Positions 25,540 through 34,639 of a DNA stretch of 64,000 nt are shown here, one piece after another. The stretch is from Croceibacterium_B sp963811255 (GTDB lineage: Bacteria; Pseudomonadota; Alphaproteobacteria; Sphingomonadales; Sphingomonadaceae), in the NCBI GenBank assembly GCA_963811255.1, contig CAWEQI010000001.1, forward strand, positions 620,001 through 684,000, in the 5' to 3' direction. The notes under the pieces are model-generated. The model had not been told where the DNA came from and made no database searches. It was given only the letters and a program-made list of their open reading frames with translations. The position numbers and the translations under genes are program-made. How positions within the stretch are numbered: the stretch's first letter is position 1; every line of letters begins with the position of its first letter.

Positions 25540-25913
25540 TGCTTGTCTCCAGGTGCAGTGGCGCGTGACGGCGCGCCCGGACTGTCGTCGGGTCCGGCCA
25601 TTGCTTCGACGGTACGGATGAAATGGTCGCCGTAGTGCTCGGTGGACGTATAGTCCTGCTCGTAATCTCCGAGGTTGTGCCCTTTGCCGAAGGCGAGCTT
25701 CAGCCGGGACAAGACTGCCGGGTCTGCTTCGGCAAGGTGAGAGATAAGAGACTGTAGAATGCGTTCGTGCGCGAGCACTCGTCGCTCCAGGTGGGTGGTT
25801 TCGACAGTCCCGCGGCGATCCTCGCCAGCGGTCAAGGCTGCAGCGTCATCTGCCCCGGTCGCAGCCGATCGGAACGCGCTGAATCTTCCATGCTTGGGAA
25901 AAGTGTTGGTCAT
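25536..25913 (-). CDS. Hypothetical protein (125 aa)
   Basis: This soluble protein has a central helical stretch (HLERRVLAHERILQSLISHL) and a segment GHNLGDYEQDYTSTEHYGDH. No family is recognised. I use the second of two close ATGs (25913) because GGAG sits six bases before it. It is coupled to the 77-residue protein downstream and lies in the stress cluster. Confidence 0.5.
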   Translation of the reverse strand: MTNTFPKHGRFSAFRSAATGADDAAALTAGEDRRGTVETTHLERRVLAHERILQSLISHLAEADPAVLSRLKLAFGKGHNLGDYEQDYTSTEHYGDHFIRTVEAMAGPDDSPGAPSRATAPGDKQ

Positions 25914-26053
25914 GTGCATCTCCGCGTGAGCGGGAGCAGCTAACTCTCAGTCGCATGGCGCCCAGTGATCGATGCGATAACCTCAATGTGGGGACCATGC
26001 CATCACACGCAAGCGCAATTCGGATAAGCGGGAGCTCGCTTCGCGCGATTTCC

Positions 26054-26233
26054 TCACCTCTCGAAATCCAGTACTGCGCGAAGACGTTCATGCTCGACGA
26101 CAATCATCTCGTCGATGGTGGTCCGGAATGCGCCGGGCACTGCCGTTGTCCGCGCAGCTCGCAGACGCTTGATGCTCGTTCGGCAACGCCGTTCGTCTCT
26201 CTGGTTTCCAAGCTCTGTGCTACCTTCGGACAT
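26054..26233 (-). CDS. Small hypothetical protein (59 aa)
   Basis: A short frame starts at the ATG at 26233, eight bases after AAGGAA. It encodes a basic helical N-terminus (NQRDERRCRTSIKRLRAA) and an acidic tail (TTIDEMIVVEHERLRAVLDF). The clear ribosome binding site and position in the minus-strand run support a real gene. No domain is recognised. Confidence 0.45.
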   Translation of the reverse strand: MSEGSTELGNQRDERRCRTSIKRLRAARTTAVPGAFRTTIDEMIVVEHERLRAVLDFER

Positions 26234-26443
26234 GTCTGCTTCCTTGGGGTTGGAATTGTCGCGCCTCGATCAGGCTAGATCGGCCGCCGAACTGAGCTGC
26301 CCGATAAATTGAGCGCTCCAAGCTTCTCGATGTGCCACGGCGAATGGCTTCCAACGCCGCGGCGCTGCTCCGAAGGTGGAGTGAGGGAACGGCGAGAAGC
26401 ACCTGCCGGAGACTATAGCCCCGGCGGTGCTCCAAACCTGAAA

Positions 26444-26656
26444 TTAGGCCGGCTGGAGTTCCAGCCTGACGGCCCACTTCTTGCCGTTGTCGCCGGACTT
26501 CATTTCGTAGCCGTAGCGCTGTTCGGGCTTGGGCTCAGAACTCTGTTGGCGCAGGTCGGTCTTGCGGAAGGGCAGCATGTCGCCGCCGTGCTCGGGCGCG
26601 ATGGTGCCGGTTCCGTTGGCGCTGTTATACGAGTTGATCTTGCCGAAAAGGGCCAT
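26444..26656 (-). CDS. Cold-shock-like small protein
   Basis: This 70-residue protein reads as a five-strand, cold-shock-type barrel: MALFGKINSYNSANGTGTI, then PEHGGDMLPFRKTDL and a closing WAVRLELQP. It lacks the classic KGFGFI and VFVH RNA-binding motifs, so it is a divergent relative seen in sphingomonads. AAGGAAGGAA precedes the ATG at 26656. It probably binds nucleic acid. Confidence 0.6.
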   Translation of the reverse strand: MALFGKINSYNSANGTGTIAPEHGGDMLPFRKTDLRQQSSEPKPEQRYGYEMKSGDNGKKWAVRLELQPA

Positions 26657-26863
26657 GGCAAATTCCTTCCTTGAGCGCCGGCAACCGGAAGCGGCCGCTG
26701 GGGCGCGGGCTAAGCGGCGTAATGGAAGGAGGCGGCATCTTGCGTCGATGCCCGAGACCGTCGATCGCGACAGGTAGCTGAGCCGTAGATGGGGCCGCGA
26801 CATCGGCCTGCAATGGCGATCGCGTAATATAAGTCAGTCCGCCGCGAGTGGCCACGGTCGCGG

Positions 26864-27886
26864 CTAGTTCTTCCGCACCACTTTGACGCGGGTTCCAGGC
26901 GCGCGGTCACTCGTTTCGACGGTGGCGCCGAGCTGCTTGGCGAGGGCATCGACGATGCCAGTCCCCAGTCCCGGCGTTATCGGCTCGTCGCTTGCGCCGA
27001 TGCCGACGCCGTTGTCTTCCACCGTCAGCGCGAAGCCGTTTCCCTTCGCCCGGTAATCGACCGCGATGTCCCCACCCTCTTCGCGGTTGGGGAAGGCATG
27101 CTTGAGGGCGTTGATCACCAGCTCGGTGACGATCAGCCCGAGGCTGGTCGCCACGTTTGCGGTGACCGAGCTGCCGTCGGCGTCGGCATGGAGCAGGATC
27201 TGCCCCTCGTCGTCGATCATCGAGGCGCCGATGCTCTCGCACAATCCCTGAAAATAGGGCCGCAACTGCACCCGGTCGTCGCTCGCCACGGCGAGCTGGC
27301 GCTGCAGCGTGGCGATCGACAGCACCCGATGCTGGGCGTTACGCAAGTGGGTCCGAGTTTCTTCGGACTGCACCCGCCGCGCGCTTTGCATCAGCACGCT
27401 GGCGATGATCTGCAAGCTGTTGGCGACGCGATGCTGCAGCTCCTGCAGCAGCACTTCCTTTTGCCGCACGAGGTCGTCCTTGATCCGCTCGGCCAGCCGG
27501 GCGGAAGTGACGTCGCTGACGGTGAGGACCACCAGCGGGGCGCTCTGGTCGTAATCCAGCAGGTGAGCGTTGACCACGATCCGCGCCGTCGGATGCCCGC
27601 TGCGCAGGAGGTCCATTTCGTAGGCATCGACCTCGGCGGTGCCGGCGAACGTCGCCTTGAGCAGCGAGCGCAGCTGGCGCGCGTTCCATTCCCCCCCGCC
27701 GAGCGCGGCGAGCGAGGTTCCCTGCAGGTCGCCGGGCGCGAAGCCGAAGGCGCTGCAGAAGCTCTCGCTGGCGCCGGCGATGCGCAGCCCGGAATCGAGC
27801 AACAGCACCGGCGCGTAAGAGGCGCGGATGAGGGCCTGCGCGAGAGTCGCGGCAGGGATGGCTTCGGGCAGGCTTTGTTCGTTCAT
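26864..27886 (-). CDS. PAS-containing HisKA_2 sensor histidine kinase
   Basis: This 340-residue soluble kinase has a PAS domain (about 20-130), a HisKA_2 dimerisation box with the phospho-acceptor His152 in LLQELQHRVANSLQIIAS, and a HATPase domain with VTELVINALKHAF (N box) and VEDNGVGIG (G1). The layout is that of kinases feeding the alphaproteobacterial PhyR-EcfG general stress response, which suits the stress genes around it. No response regulator lies next to it. ATG at 27886 is preferred over the upstream frame. Confidence 0.87.
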   Translation of the reverse strand: MNEQSLPEAIPAATLAQALIRASYAPVLLLDSGLRIAGASESFCSAFGFAPGDLQGTSLAALGGGEWNARQLRSLLKATFAGTAEVDAYEMDLLRSGHPTARIVVNAHLLDYDQSAPLVVLTVSDVTSARLAERIKDDLVRQKEVLLQELQHRVANSLQIIASVLMQSARRVQSEETRTHLRNAQHRVLSIATLQRQLAVASDDRVQLRPYFQGLCESIGASMIDDEGQILLHADADGSSVTANVATSLGLIVTELVINALKHAFPNREEGGDIAVDYRAKGNGFALTVEDNGVGIGASDEPITPGLGTGIVDALAKQLGATVETSDRAPGTRVKVVRKN

Positions 27887-28120
27887 GGCAGGCCCCCTTA
27901 GTGGGCTGGCCGCCGGGCCCGCGGATGCGCGGGCCAATCCGGTTCTTCGGGGACGAATTTCAGCTGAGCCGACATCGGCCCGCTCGTCCTCCCGCATTCG
28001 CTTTACGCCATTTCGAGCGAACGGCCCCATCAATTCGGCTTTGCCCCGCTAAAGCAATAGAGACGTGGCTGCCGCAGCAATGTCGAATGCTGCGACGATG
28101 AAGAAGGCGTCAAGAATCGG

Positions 28121-28255
28121 CTAGGCAACGATGGCGCGAAGTTTCGCCTCCTCCACGTCTAGCAGGCGAATAAGCATAGTCCTGCGCACGCCTGTCGCAT
28201 CTTTGAGCTGTGATTTGAACAGCTTGATGTTCTCTCGGCAGATCCACTCGTCCAT
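28121..28255 (-). CDS. Small hypothetical protein (44 aa), paralogue of the 21.7 kb protein
   Basis: The ATG at 28255 is preceded by GGAGGA and opens a 44-residue frame: MDEWICRENIKLFKSQLKDA, then RRTMLIRLLDVEEAKLRAIV. The layout (short acidic start, NIxxFxxxLKD, then LxxLLxxExxxL) matches the 50-residue protein at 21738-21890. Function unknown; it lies next to the kinase gene, also on the minus strand. Confidence 0.6.
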   Translation of the reverse strand: MDEWICRENIKLFKSQLKDATGVRRTMLIRLLDVEEAKLRAIVA

Positions 28256-28309
28256 CGGGATCGTCCTCCGACTCCAGAGGCACTCGTCTTCTTAACACGA
28301 TTATCCCCG

Positions 28310-28334
28310 CTACCCCGTATGAATTCGGGTGTAG
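28310..28334. promoter_or_regulatory. Imperfect palindrome upstream of the 28.1 kb small gene
   Basis: An imperfect inverted repeat (CTACCCCG on the left, CGGGTGTAG on the right, centre TATGAATT) lies 55-80 bases upstream of the small gene. It could be an operator. No direct support. Confidence 0.25.
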
Positions 28335-28537
28335 AGTTATAATGCTGCAATGGGTCGCGAACTGACCGAGCTTGCGGTCCGCGATACCGCCGGCGCCATC
28401 GGCCTACGTAGATTTCTCAATACCCGGCGCCCGCCGTGAGGGACATTCATGATTATCTGGGATTGGCCGCCTTCATGAATGGCGAGCGCCGACGGCCGAG
28501 GGATCATGCGTCATCCCGGCCTCCCGCCAGGAGATAG

Positions 28538-29797
28538 ATGATGAAGAAGCTACTCGCACCCTTATTGGTCATATCGCTTTTGAGCGGCACTGCGGCCATC
28601 GCTCAGCAATCCCCGTCAGACGGCCAGAGTCAGAGTGGCAAGCCTGACAAGCAGAAGCAGGACAAACAGAAGCCACAGGCGGGTCAGCAGCGCACGGCCC
28701 AGCAACAGACCAACCAGCAGCGCACGGCGCAGCAGCGCTCAGCCCAGCAGCGCACGAACCAGCAGCAGGCCAACCAGCAGCAAGCGGCTCAGCAGCGTGC
28801 GAACCAGCAGCGTAGAGCCCAGCAGCAGATCGACCAACAGCGAGCCAACCAGCAGCGCACGGCCCAGCAGCAGGCGCAGCAACGGGCCAACCAGCAGCGC
28901 ACGGCCCAGCAGCAGGCGCAGCAGCGCGCCAATCAGCAGCGCACGGCGCAGCAACAGGCGCAGCAACAGGCGCAGCAGCGCGCCAACCAGCAGCGCACGG
29001 CCCAGCAGCAGGCGCAACAGCGAGCCAATCAGCAGCGCATCGCCCAGCAGCAGGCGAACCAGCAACGGTCCATCGAGCAGCGCACAGCCCAACAGCGGGC
29101 CGAGCAGCAGCGGGCGAACCAATTGGCAAGAAGCTGGACACGCGGCAAGCGGCTACCGCAGCAGTATCGGCAAGATCGCTATGCGGTGAACAATTGGCAA
29201 TACTACAGCCTGAGGAAACCGCCGCGCGGCTATCGCTGGTATCGCGACGACAACAACAACTTCTTCCTTGTCCTGATCGCGACCGGAGTAATCTCTGCTC
29301 CGGTCTACTGGGAGGATCGCACTCGGCTATGGGACAGGGGCTACCAGCGCACCTACAGCTACGACGACGACATCTATTATCGCGAATGCCGCACCGGTCC
29401 CGATCCGGCCGGGGTCCTTGCCGGCGCGCTGATCGGCGCCCTCCTCGGCAACTCGGTCGCAGGCCACGATCGCACGCAGGCGACCATTGCCGGCCTCATC
29501 GTCGGCGGAACCGCCGGCGCCGCGCTGACCAACCACATGGATTGCGAGGATCGCAGTTATGCCTACCGGGCCTATTCGAGCGCGTTCAACGACGGGCGCG
29601 TCAACTACGATTACGGCTGGCGCAATCCGGGGAATGGCCATGCCGGAACATTCCGTGTCATCCGCTATGTCTACGACCCGAACGGCTTTCGTTGCGCCGA
29701 TTTCCGCCAATCGCTCGATTACCTGGGACCCAACGACCGCTATCGTGACGGCAGGGCTTGCCTTCAGCCAGATGGCGCATGGGTGATCGTCCGCTGA
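28538..29797 (+). CDS. RcnB-family protein with a long Gln-rich repeat
   Basis: This 419-residue exported protein has a signal peptide (1-22) and then about 150 residues built from near-repeats of QQRTAQQQAQQRANQ. An RcnB domain follows (about 205-255: RLPQQYRQDRYAVNNWQYYS, PPRGYRWYRDD). A glycine-zipper segment (PAGVLAGALIGALLGNSVAG, then IAGLIVGGTAGAAL) suggests membrane insertion. RcnB proteins are periplasmic and linked to metal homeostasis in E. coli. The DNA of the Q tract is itself repetitive and could change length by slippage. GGAGATAG precedes the ATG. Confidence 0.8.
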   Translation: MMKKLLAPLLVISLLSGTAAIAQQSPSDGQSQSGKPDKQKQDKQKPQAGQQRTAQQQTNQQRTAQQRSAQQRTNQQQANQQQAAQQRANQQRRAQQQIDQQRANQQRTAQQQAQQRANQQRTAQQQAQQRANQQRTAQQQAQQQAQQRANQQRTAQQQAQQRANQQRIAQQQANQQRSIEQRTAQQRAEQQRANQLARSWTRGKRLPQQYRQDRYAVNNWQYYSLRKPPRGYRWYRDDNNNFFLVLIATGVISAPVYWEDRTRLWDRGYQRTYSYDDDIYYRECRTGPDPAGVLAGALIGALLGNSVAGHDRTQATIAGLIVGGTAGAALTNHMDCEDRSYAYRAYSSAFNDGRVNYDYGWRNPGNGHAGTFRVIRYVYDPNGFRCADFRQSLDYLGPNDRYRDGRACLQPDGAWVIVR

Positions 29798-29811
29798 TCC
29801 CGAGGTGCACA

Positions 29812-29836
29812 CGCCCGCCCAGGGTGAGGGCGGGCG
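29812..29836 (+). terminator. Hairpin between the RcnB-type and MipA-type genes
   Basis: A 9-bp stem, CGCCCGCCC / GGGCGGGCG, with a 7-base loop lies 15 bases after the upstream stop. It is followed by GAAAGC, not a U tract, and lies 14 bases before the next ATG, so it may modulate translation rather than end transcription. Confidence 0.4.
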
Positions 29837-29849
29837 GAAAGCGATAAAT

Positions 29850-30785
29850 ATGCCCTCTGTTCCCAGCCAGAATCACTTGTGCGGGTTGGCCGCAATTGTG
29901 CTCGCGATGGGCACGGTTACGCCCGCTGCCGCACAGGTGGTGGTACCCGCCAGGGTTCTGCCCGCGCCCATTATCCCTCCCCCCTTCGTCGTGGTGCCTG
30001 ATTTGCCCGATACCGAAAGCGGCGGAGAAGGCGTCGCGCCCGATCGGCTAACGCTGGTCGTGGGTGCAGCAGTGGCGAGCGATTACGAGGGATCGAACGA
30101 TTATATCCTGGCGCCCGTCGCAGGCGCCACCGGGCGGTTCCGTGGCCACGCGATTGTCTGGCAAGGCAACTCGCTGGGAGTCGATCTGGTGCCCGAATAT
30201 CGCGGCACGAAATTCAAGTTCATCGCCGCCCCATTCATCAATCTCAATTTGAATCGCACCGGAACATCGCACGATCCGGTTGTCGCGCTCATCGGTAAAT
30301 CCGGAATAGCGGCAGAGAGCGGAATCGTGCTCGGCTTCAACCGAACAGGCATTCTGACGTCGCGCTTCAACTCATTGACGGTGCAGGTTTCGATGGCCCA
30401 TGATCTTGGGTCGGTCTACAAGAGCTTCATTGTCTCACCCTCGGTCGCCTATACGGCGCCGCTCTCAAAGTCAGTGCTGGTCTCCGCGTCGGCAGGATTT
30501 GATGTCGTGGGGGCAGGCTACGCCCGCCATTATTTTGGCGTCGACCACGATGCGAGTGCGTCCAGCGGACTGCCATACTATCGGCCAAGCGGGGGCGTAA
30601 AGAGCGCTGGCTTTGGTCTGGGCGGCGCAGTTTCGCTGAATGGCGATCTGAGAAAGGGCTTCGCGGTGGGGGCGAAGCTCGGTTATCAGCGGTTGCTGGG
30701 CGATTTCGCGAAGTCGCCAATCGTGGCGAACCGGGGCAACTCCAATCAATTCAGCGTCACTATCGGGTTGGCTTATGCGTTGTGA
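29850..30785 (+). CDS. MipA/OmpV family outer membrane protein
   Basis: This 311-residue protein has a signal peptide (about 1-31, ending PAAAQ) and alternating beta strands, with LTLVVGAAVASDYEGSNDY at the start of the barrel and SVTIGLAYAL at the C-terminus. This is the MipA/OmpV pattern. Members are outer membrane scaffold or porin-like proteins; some respond to osmotic or antibiotic stress. The ATG at 29850 follows GGCGGAAAG. Confidence 0.82.
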   Translation: MPSVPSQNHLCGLAAIVLAMGTVTPAAAQVVVPARVLPAPIIPPPFVVVPDLPDTESGGEGVAPDRLTLVVGAAVASDYEGSNDYILAPVAGATGRFRGHAIVWQGNSLGVDLVPEYRGTKFKFIAAPFINLNLNRTGTSHDPVVALIGKSGIAAESGIVLGFNRTGILTSRFNSLTVQVSMAHDLGSVYKSFIVSPSVAYTAPLSKSVLVSASAGFDVVGAGYARHYFGVDHDASASSGLPYYRPSGGVKSAGFGLGGAVSLNGDLRKGFAVGAKLGYQRLLGDFAKSPIVANRGNSNQFSVTIGLAYAL

Positions 30786-31251
30786 TTGCGGCGCGCGCTT
30801 CACGGGTGTTGTGCAGATCCACCCAGAGCTACGGGCTTTCCTGGCTCGTCGACCGTGATAGAGCCCTCGCACAATCCCTGCACTCAGCGACATGTCCGTG
30901 CTGCAGGAGAGTGGCGATCCCTGGGCAATTGCTGCGGTGGTGCGTTTCCTCCATACTATGACCAAATCTGTCGCTGTCTACGCTGTCGTGTCCAGTCTGG
31001 CTCAACGCTCTGGTGTTCACCGCGAGTATCGGGGAGAATTTCGTCCCGCTACTCGCCGCCCTGTGCCGCAATTTGGCCTGGCATGGCGCGAGTCTGGACA
31101 AGCACGCGAGCGCTGCCGGTGGACTGCGCATTTTCGCGCCGGATAGCGCCGCTTCGGTCTGGGTGATCCTACCCAGGAAAAACCGATGATGGTGCAGCAC
31201 ACACTGGCGCTCATTCGTCCCGCGTTGAGCGGACAGAAGGACAGGTAAGCC
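30786..31251. other. Gap without a recognised gene
   Basis: This 466-base stretch has several short frames on both strands, but none has a ribosome binding site, a recognisable pattern or codon use like the neighbouring genes. The region just before 31252 must hold the promoter of the proton ATPase gene; I see no clear consensus. Confidence 0.5.
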
Positions 31252-33756
31252 ATGATTTCGCAAACCACCCGACGCGATCATCCCGCGCCGAAGCCGGGAT
31301 CGAAGAGCGGTGCTAAGGACGATCTGAAGTCTCGGCCCATGGCGGAGGTGGAGAAGGAACTGGGCTTCTCCGTGGATGGCCTCACCCAGGCCGAAGCCGC
31401 CAATCGGCTAACTCAATACGGCCCCAATGTGATCGAGGAAAAGAAGACCAACGAAATCCTGAAATTCCTCTCTTATTTCTGGGGCCCCATCCCATGGATG
31501 ATCGAAGCCGCGGTCATCCTCTCGGCGATTGCTCGGCACTGGCCGGACCTTGCGATCATCCTGACTCTGCTTCTGGCCAATGCCGCCGTCGGCTTTTGGG
31601 AAGAGCATCAGGCGGGTAATGCCATCGCAGCGTTGAAGGCTACGCTGGCGATCAAGGCCCGCGTTAAACGGGGCGGCAAGTGGCTCAACCCGCCGGCTCG
31701 TAAACTGGTGCCGGGCGACGTTATTCGCTTGCGCCTGGGCGACATCGTGCCGGCGGATGCGCGTTTGCTGGATGGCGACGCCATCGAAGTGGATCAGTCC
31801 GCGCTGACGGGAGAATCACTGCCCGCCTCGCGCAAGCCCGGCGATGCCGTGTTTTCCGGCTCGATCGTTCGCCAGGGCGAGATCGGCGCATTGGTCTACG
31901 CGACCGGCACGCACACCTATTTCGGCAAGACGGCCGAACTGGTGCAGGAAGCGCACACCGTCAGCCATTTCCAGCGAGCCGTCCTCAAGATCGGCGATTA
32001 CCTGATCGTCCTGGCGGTGGGGCTGGTTGCGGTGATCATCACCGTCGCGCTTTTTCGCGGCGATCCGATCCTGACGACGCTGCAGTTCGCCCTGGTATTG
32101 ACGGTGGCGGCGATTCCCGTCGCGATGCCGACCGTGCTCTCGGTAACCATGGCGGTCGGCGCGCGCTTGCTGGCCGGCAAGCAGGCGATCGTCACCCGGT
32201 TGGCCGCGATTGAGGAATTGGCGGGCGTGGACGTCCTTTGCGCGGACAAGACCGGAACGCTGACCCAGAACAAGCTGACGCTGGGCGAACCGTTCAGCGT
32301 TGACGGCGTACCAGCCGAACAGGTGATCCTCTATGCCGCATTGGCCTCGCGTGACGATAACAAGGACGCCATCGACCTGGCCGTTCTGGGCGGCCTGAAG
32401 AACGATCAGGCATTGAAGCCCTTTCATGTGAGCCATTTCCAGCCTTTCGATCCCGTGCACAAGCGCACCGAAGCCACCGTGAAGAGTGGGGATGGCAAGG
32501 AATTCAAGGTCACGAAGGGCGCGCCGCAGGTGATCCTGAAATTGTCGGCCAACGCCGCGAAGGTGAAATCCGCCGCCGACAAGGCGGTCAACGAATTCGC
32601 CGCGCGTGGCTTTCGTTCGCTGGGCGTGGCGCGCACCGATGGGGATGGCAAATGGCAGCTCCAGGGCGTGCTGCCGCTGTTCGATCCGCCGCGCGACGAT
32701 GCCAAGGCCACCATTGCGACCGCGCGGGGAATGGGCGTGCGGATCAAGATGGTGACGGGCGATGCACTGGCGATCGCGCTCGAAACCGCCAAGAAACTGG
32801 GAATGGGGACAAATATTCTCGACGCCAGCGGCCTGGGCGACGCCAAGCATCACGAATCCGCGGCAGAGACCAAGTCGATCGAAGACGCCGACGGCTTCGC
32901 CCAAGTCTTTCCGGAGCACAAGTTCCACATCGTGGACGTTCTGCAAAAGCGCGGCCACATCGTCGGGATGACGGGCGATGGGGTGAATGACGCACCAGCG
33001 CTGAAGAAGGCCGACTGCGGCATTGCCGTTTCGAGCGCGACGGACGCTGCGCGCGCGGCGGCTGACATTGTGCTGATGACACCCGGGTTGTCGGTGATCA
33101 TCGACGCGATCAAGGAAAGCCGGAAGATCTTTCAGCGAATGAACAGCTATGCGATCTACCGGATCGCCGAGACGCTGCGCGTCCTGTTCTTCATGACGCT
33201 CGCGATCCTGGTCTTCAATTTCTACCCGTTGACCGCGGTGATGATCGTGATGCTGGTTCTGCTGAACGACGGCGCGATCCTTTCGATCGCGTACGACAAT
33301 GTTCATTACAAGGACAGCCCCGAAGCCTGGAACATGCGCCTGGTGCTGGGCATCTCCACGGTACTGGGGCTCATCGGTGTCTTGGCCGCATTCGGCTTGT
33401 TCTATCTGGCCGAGCGCGTGTTCGGTCTCGACCGCGCCCACATCCAAACGCTGATGTATCTGAAGCTCTCGGTGGCAGGACATCTCACGATCTTCCTGAC
33501 CCGAACGCGCGGGCCGTTCTGGTCGATACGGCCGGCGCGCATCTTGTGGGGTGCCGTGCTCGGCACGCAGCTGGTGGCGACCCTGATTGCGGTTTACGGT
33601 CTGTTCATGACCCCGCTGGGCTGGGGCTGGGCGGCGTTCGTCTGGGGCTATGCGCTCGCCTGGTTCTTCGTGAACGACGGCGTGAAGCTGCTGGCGTATC
33701 GCATATTCGATCCCACCGCCTCCCCGCTCCTGGCCGGGAAGGCCGCCACGGCCTGA
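31252..33756 (+). CDS. Plasma-membrane proton-efflux P-type ATPase (P3A)
   Basis: This 834-residue inner-membrane pump has the P-type marks: LTGESLPASR (actuator), DKTGTLTQNKL with the phospho-Asp at residue 332, KGAPQVIL and MTGDGVNDAPAL (nucleotide and hinge regions). It has paired N-terminal helices (IPWMIEAAVILSAI) and C-terminal helices. The short N-terminal cation domain and overall length fit the P3A group, which pumps protons out using ATP. Such enzymes help acid or energy stress survival. It stands alone and converges with the HAD gene. Confidence 0.9.
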   Translation: MISQTTRRDHPAPKPGSKSGAKDDLKSRPMAEVEKELGFSVDGLTQAEAANRLTQYGPNVIEEKKTNEILKFLSYFWGPIPWMIEAAVILSAIARHWPDLAIILTLLLANAAVGFWEEHQAGNAIAALKATLAIKARVKRGGKWLNPPARKLVPGDVIRLRLGDIVPADARLLDGDAIEVDQSALTGESLPASRKPGDAVFSGSIVRQGEIGALVYATGTHTYFGKTAELVQEAHTVSHFQRAVLKIGDYLIVLAVGLVAVIITVALFRGDPILTTLQFALVLTVAAIPVAMPTVLSVTMAVGARLLAGKQAIVTRLAAIEELAGVDVLCADKTGTLTQNKLTLGEPFSVDGVPAEQVILYAALASRDDNKDAIDLAVLGGLKNDQALKPFHVSHFQPFDPVHKRTEATVKSGDGKEFKVTKGAPQVILKLSANAAKVKSAADKAVNEFAARGFRSLGVARTDGDGKWQLQGVLPLFDPPRDDAKATIATARGMGVRIKMVTGDALAIALETAKKLGMGTNILDASGLGDAKHHESAAETKSIEDADGFAQVFPEHKFHIVDVLQKRGHIVGMTGDGVNDAPALKKADCGIAVSSATDAARAAADIVLMTPGLSVIIDAIKESRKIFQRMNSYAIYRIAETLRVLFFMTLAILVFNFYPLTAVMIVMLVLLNDGAILSIAYDNVHYKDSPEAWNMRLVLGISTVLGLIGVLAAFGLFYLAERVFGLDRAHIQTLMYLKLSVAGHLTIFLTRTRGPFWSIRPARILWGAVLGTQLVATLIAVYGLFMTPLGWGWAAFVWGYALAWFFVNDGVKLLAYRIFDPTASPLLAGKAATA

Positions 33757-33764
33757 CGCCGCAA

Positions 33765-34526
33765 TCAGGAATGACAGGGCGCATTACCCAGGCACAGGAC
33801 GATCGCCTCGCTGACACGTCTGGTCTCGAGCACGTCGCGGATGGCGATCGTGTCGATACCTGCCTCATGAACCGCATAGTCGTTCCCACCCGGATAGAGG
33901 GCGTCGCCGATAAAGATCATCTCAGTGGCGGCAATCCCCGAGGCGGTGGCGAGCTTGGCCAGGCCATAAGCCTTGTCGATACCCCTGCGCGTGATGTCGA
34001 CCGATGTCGATCCGCCTATGCGGACCTCGAATTCGGGAAGCAAAGGGACGAGCGCCGCCTGAAGCCGTTTGCGTTTGACGAAGTCCGGATCCCATGCCTG
34101 TTTGGCGTCCAACGGCGCCTGCTGACCGAGGCCGGAAAAGGTGATCTGGCTGCCGCGGTCTTCGATCCGCTCGCCCCAGATACGCGGCGCGGCGAGGTCT
34201 TGCTCCGACACTGACAATGCGAGGGCGTCAAGAATGCGCGTTCGTTCCTCGCTGGTGAATATCTCGGCATAGACCTGCTCCCAGCGGCCTCGATAGCGAT
34301 AGAGCTTGGTGCCGGACGCTGGGAGTAGAAACATCCGCTCTCGATCCGTGTCGCCGGGCAGGTTGCCTACGATTTGCTGCTCGAATTGCGGCCAGTCGCC
34401 TCCAGAAATGACCGCCACCACCGCGACCTTGGTGAGGCGCGCCAGCAAAGCGGCGGTTTCGGGTTCGATCGGCTGCTTGCTTTCGGCAAGAGTGCCGTCG
34501 AGGTCATAGGCAACCAGCCTCTTCAT
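33765..34526 (-). CDS. HAD-IIB family hydrolase (phosphomannomutase/sugar-phosphatase-like)
   Basis: This 253-residue protein has the HAD motifs: nucleophile segment VAYDLDGTL at the N-terminus, a Ser/Thr motif in AVISGGD, a Lys in the KAYGLA region and a C-terminal FIGDALYPGGND. The cap is of the C2B type, as in eukaryote-like phosphomannomutases and sucrose-phosphate phosphatases. The substrate is probably a sugar phosphate. Its ATG overlaps the stop codon of a small upstream frame (ATGA). Confidence 0.85.
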   Translation of the reverse strand: MKRLVAYDLDGTLAESKQPIEPETAALLARLTKVAVVAVISGGDWPQFEQQIVGNLPGDTDRERMFLLPASGTKLYRYRGRWEQVYAEIFTSEERTRILDALALSVSEQDLAAPRIWGERIEDRGSQITFSGLGQQAPLDAKQAWDPDFVKRKRLQAALVPLLPEFEVRIGGSTSVDITRRGIDKAYGLAKLATASGIAATEMIFIGDALYPGGNDYAVHEAGIDTIAIRDVLETRRVSEAIVLCLGNAPCHS

Positions 34527-34639
34527 CCTCGATGGACGAGCCGAGCAAGGTTTTGGGCATGCTGACGCGCGCTCGCCCAGGAGGCGCGGTCATCGGCTTC
34601 GAGTTCGAGGGCAGGCTCCATGTCCAGGTGGACGTGCAC
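34523..34639 (-). CDS. Possible short gene or gene tail coupled to the HAD gene
   Basis: An open frame ends at 34523 with a TGA that overlaps the HAD start codon. It encodes a plausible helical tail (LVHVHLDMEPALELEADD, then SWASARQHAQNLARLVH). I mark it from the GTG at 34639. The frame stays open upstream to about 34740 without an ATG, so it could be the tail of a decayed gene or start at a rare codon. Function unknown. Confidence 0.35.
   Translation of the reverse strand: MHVHLDMEPALELEADDRASWASARQHAQNLARLVHRG

Noticed and set aside
28650..29120. Possible CRISPR array or tandem repeat locus
   Set aside because: The repeats are in frame, have no unique spacers of constant length, and encode the Gln-rich segment of an exported protein.
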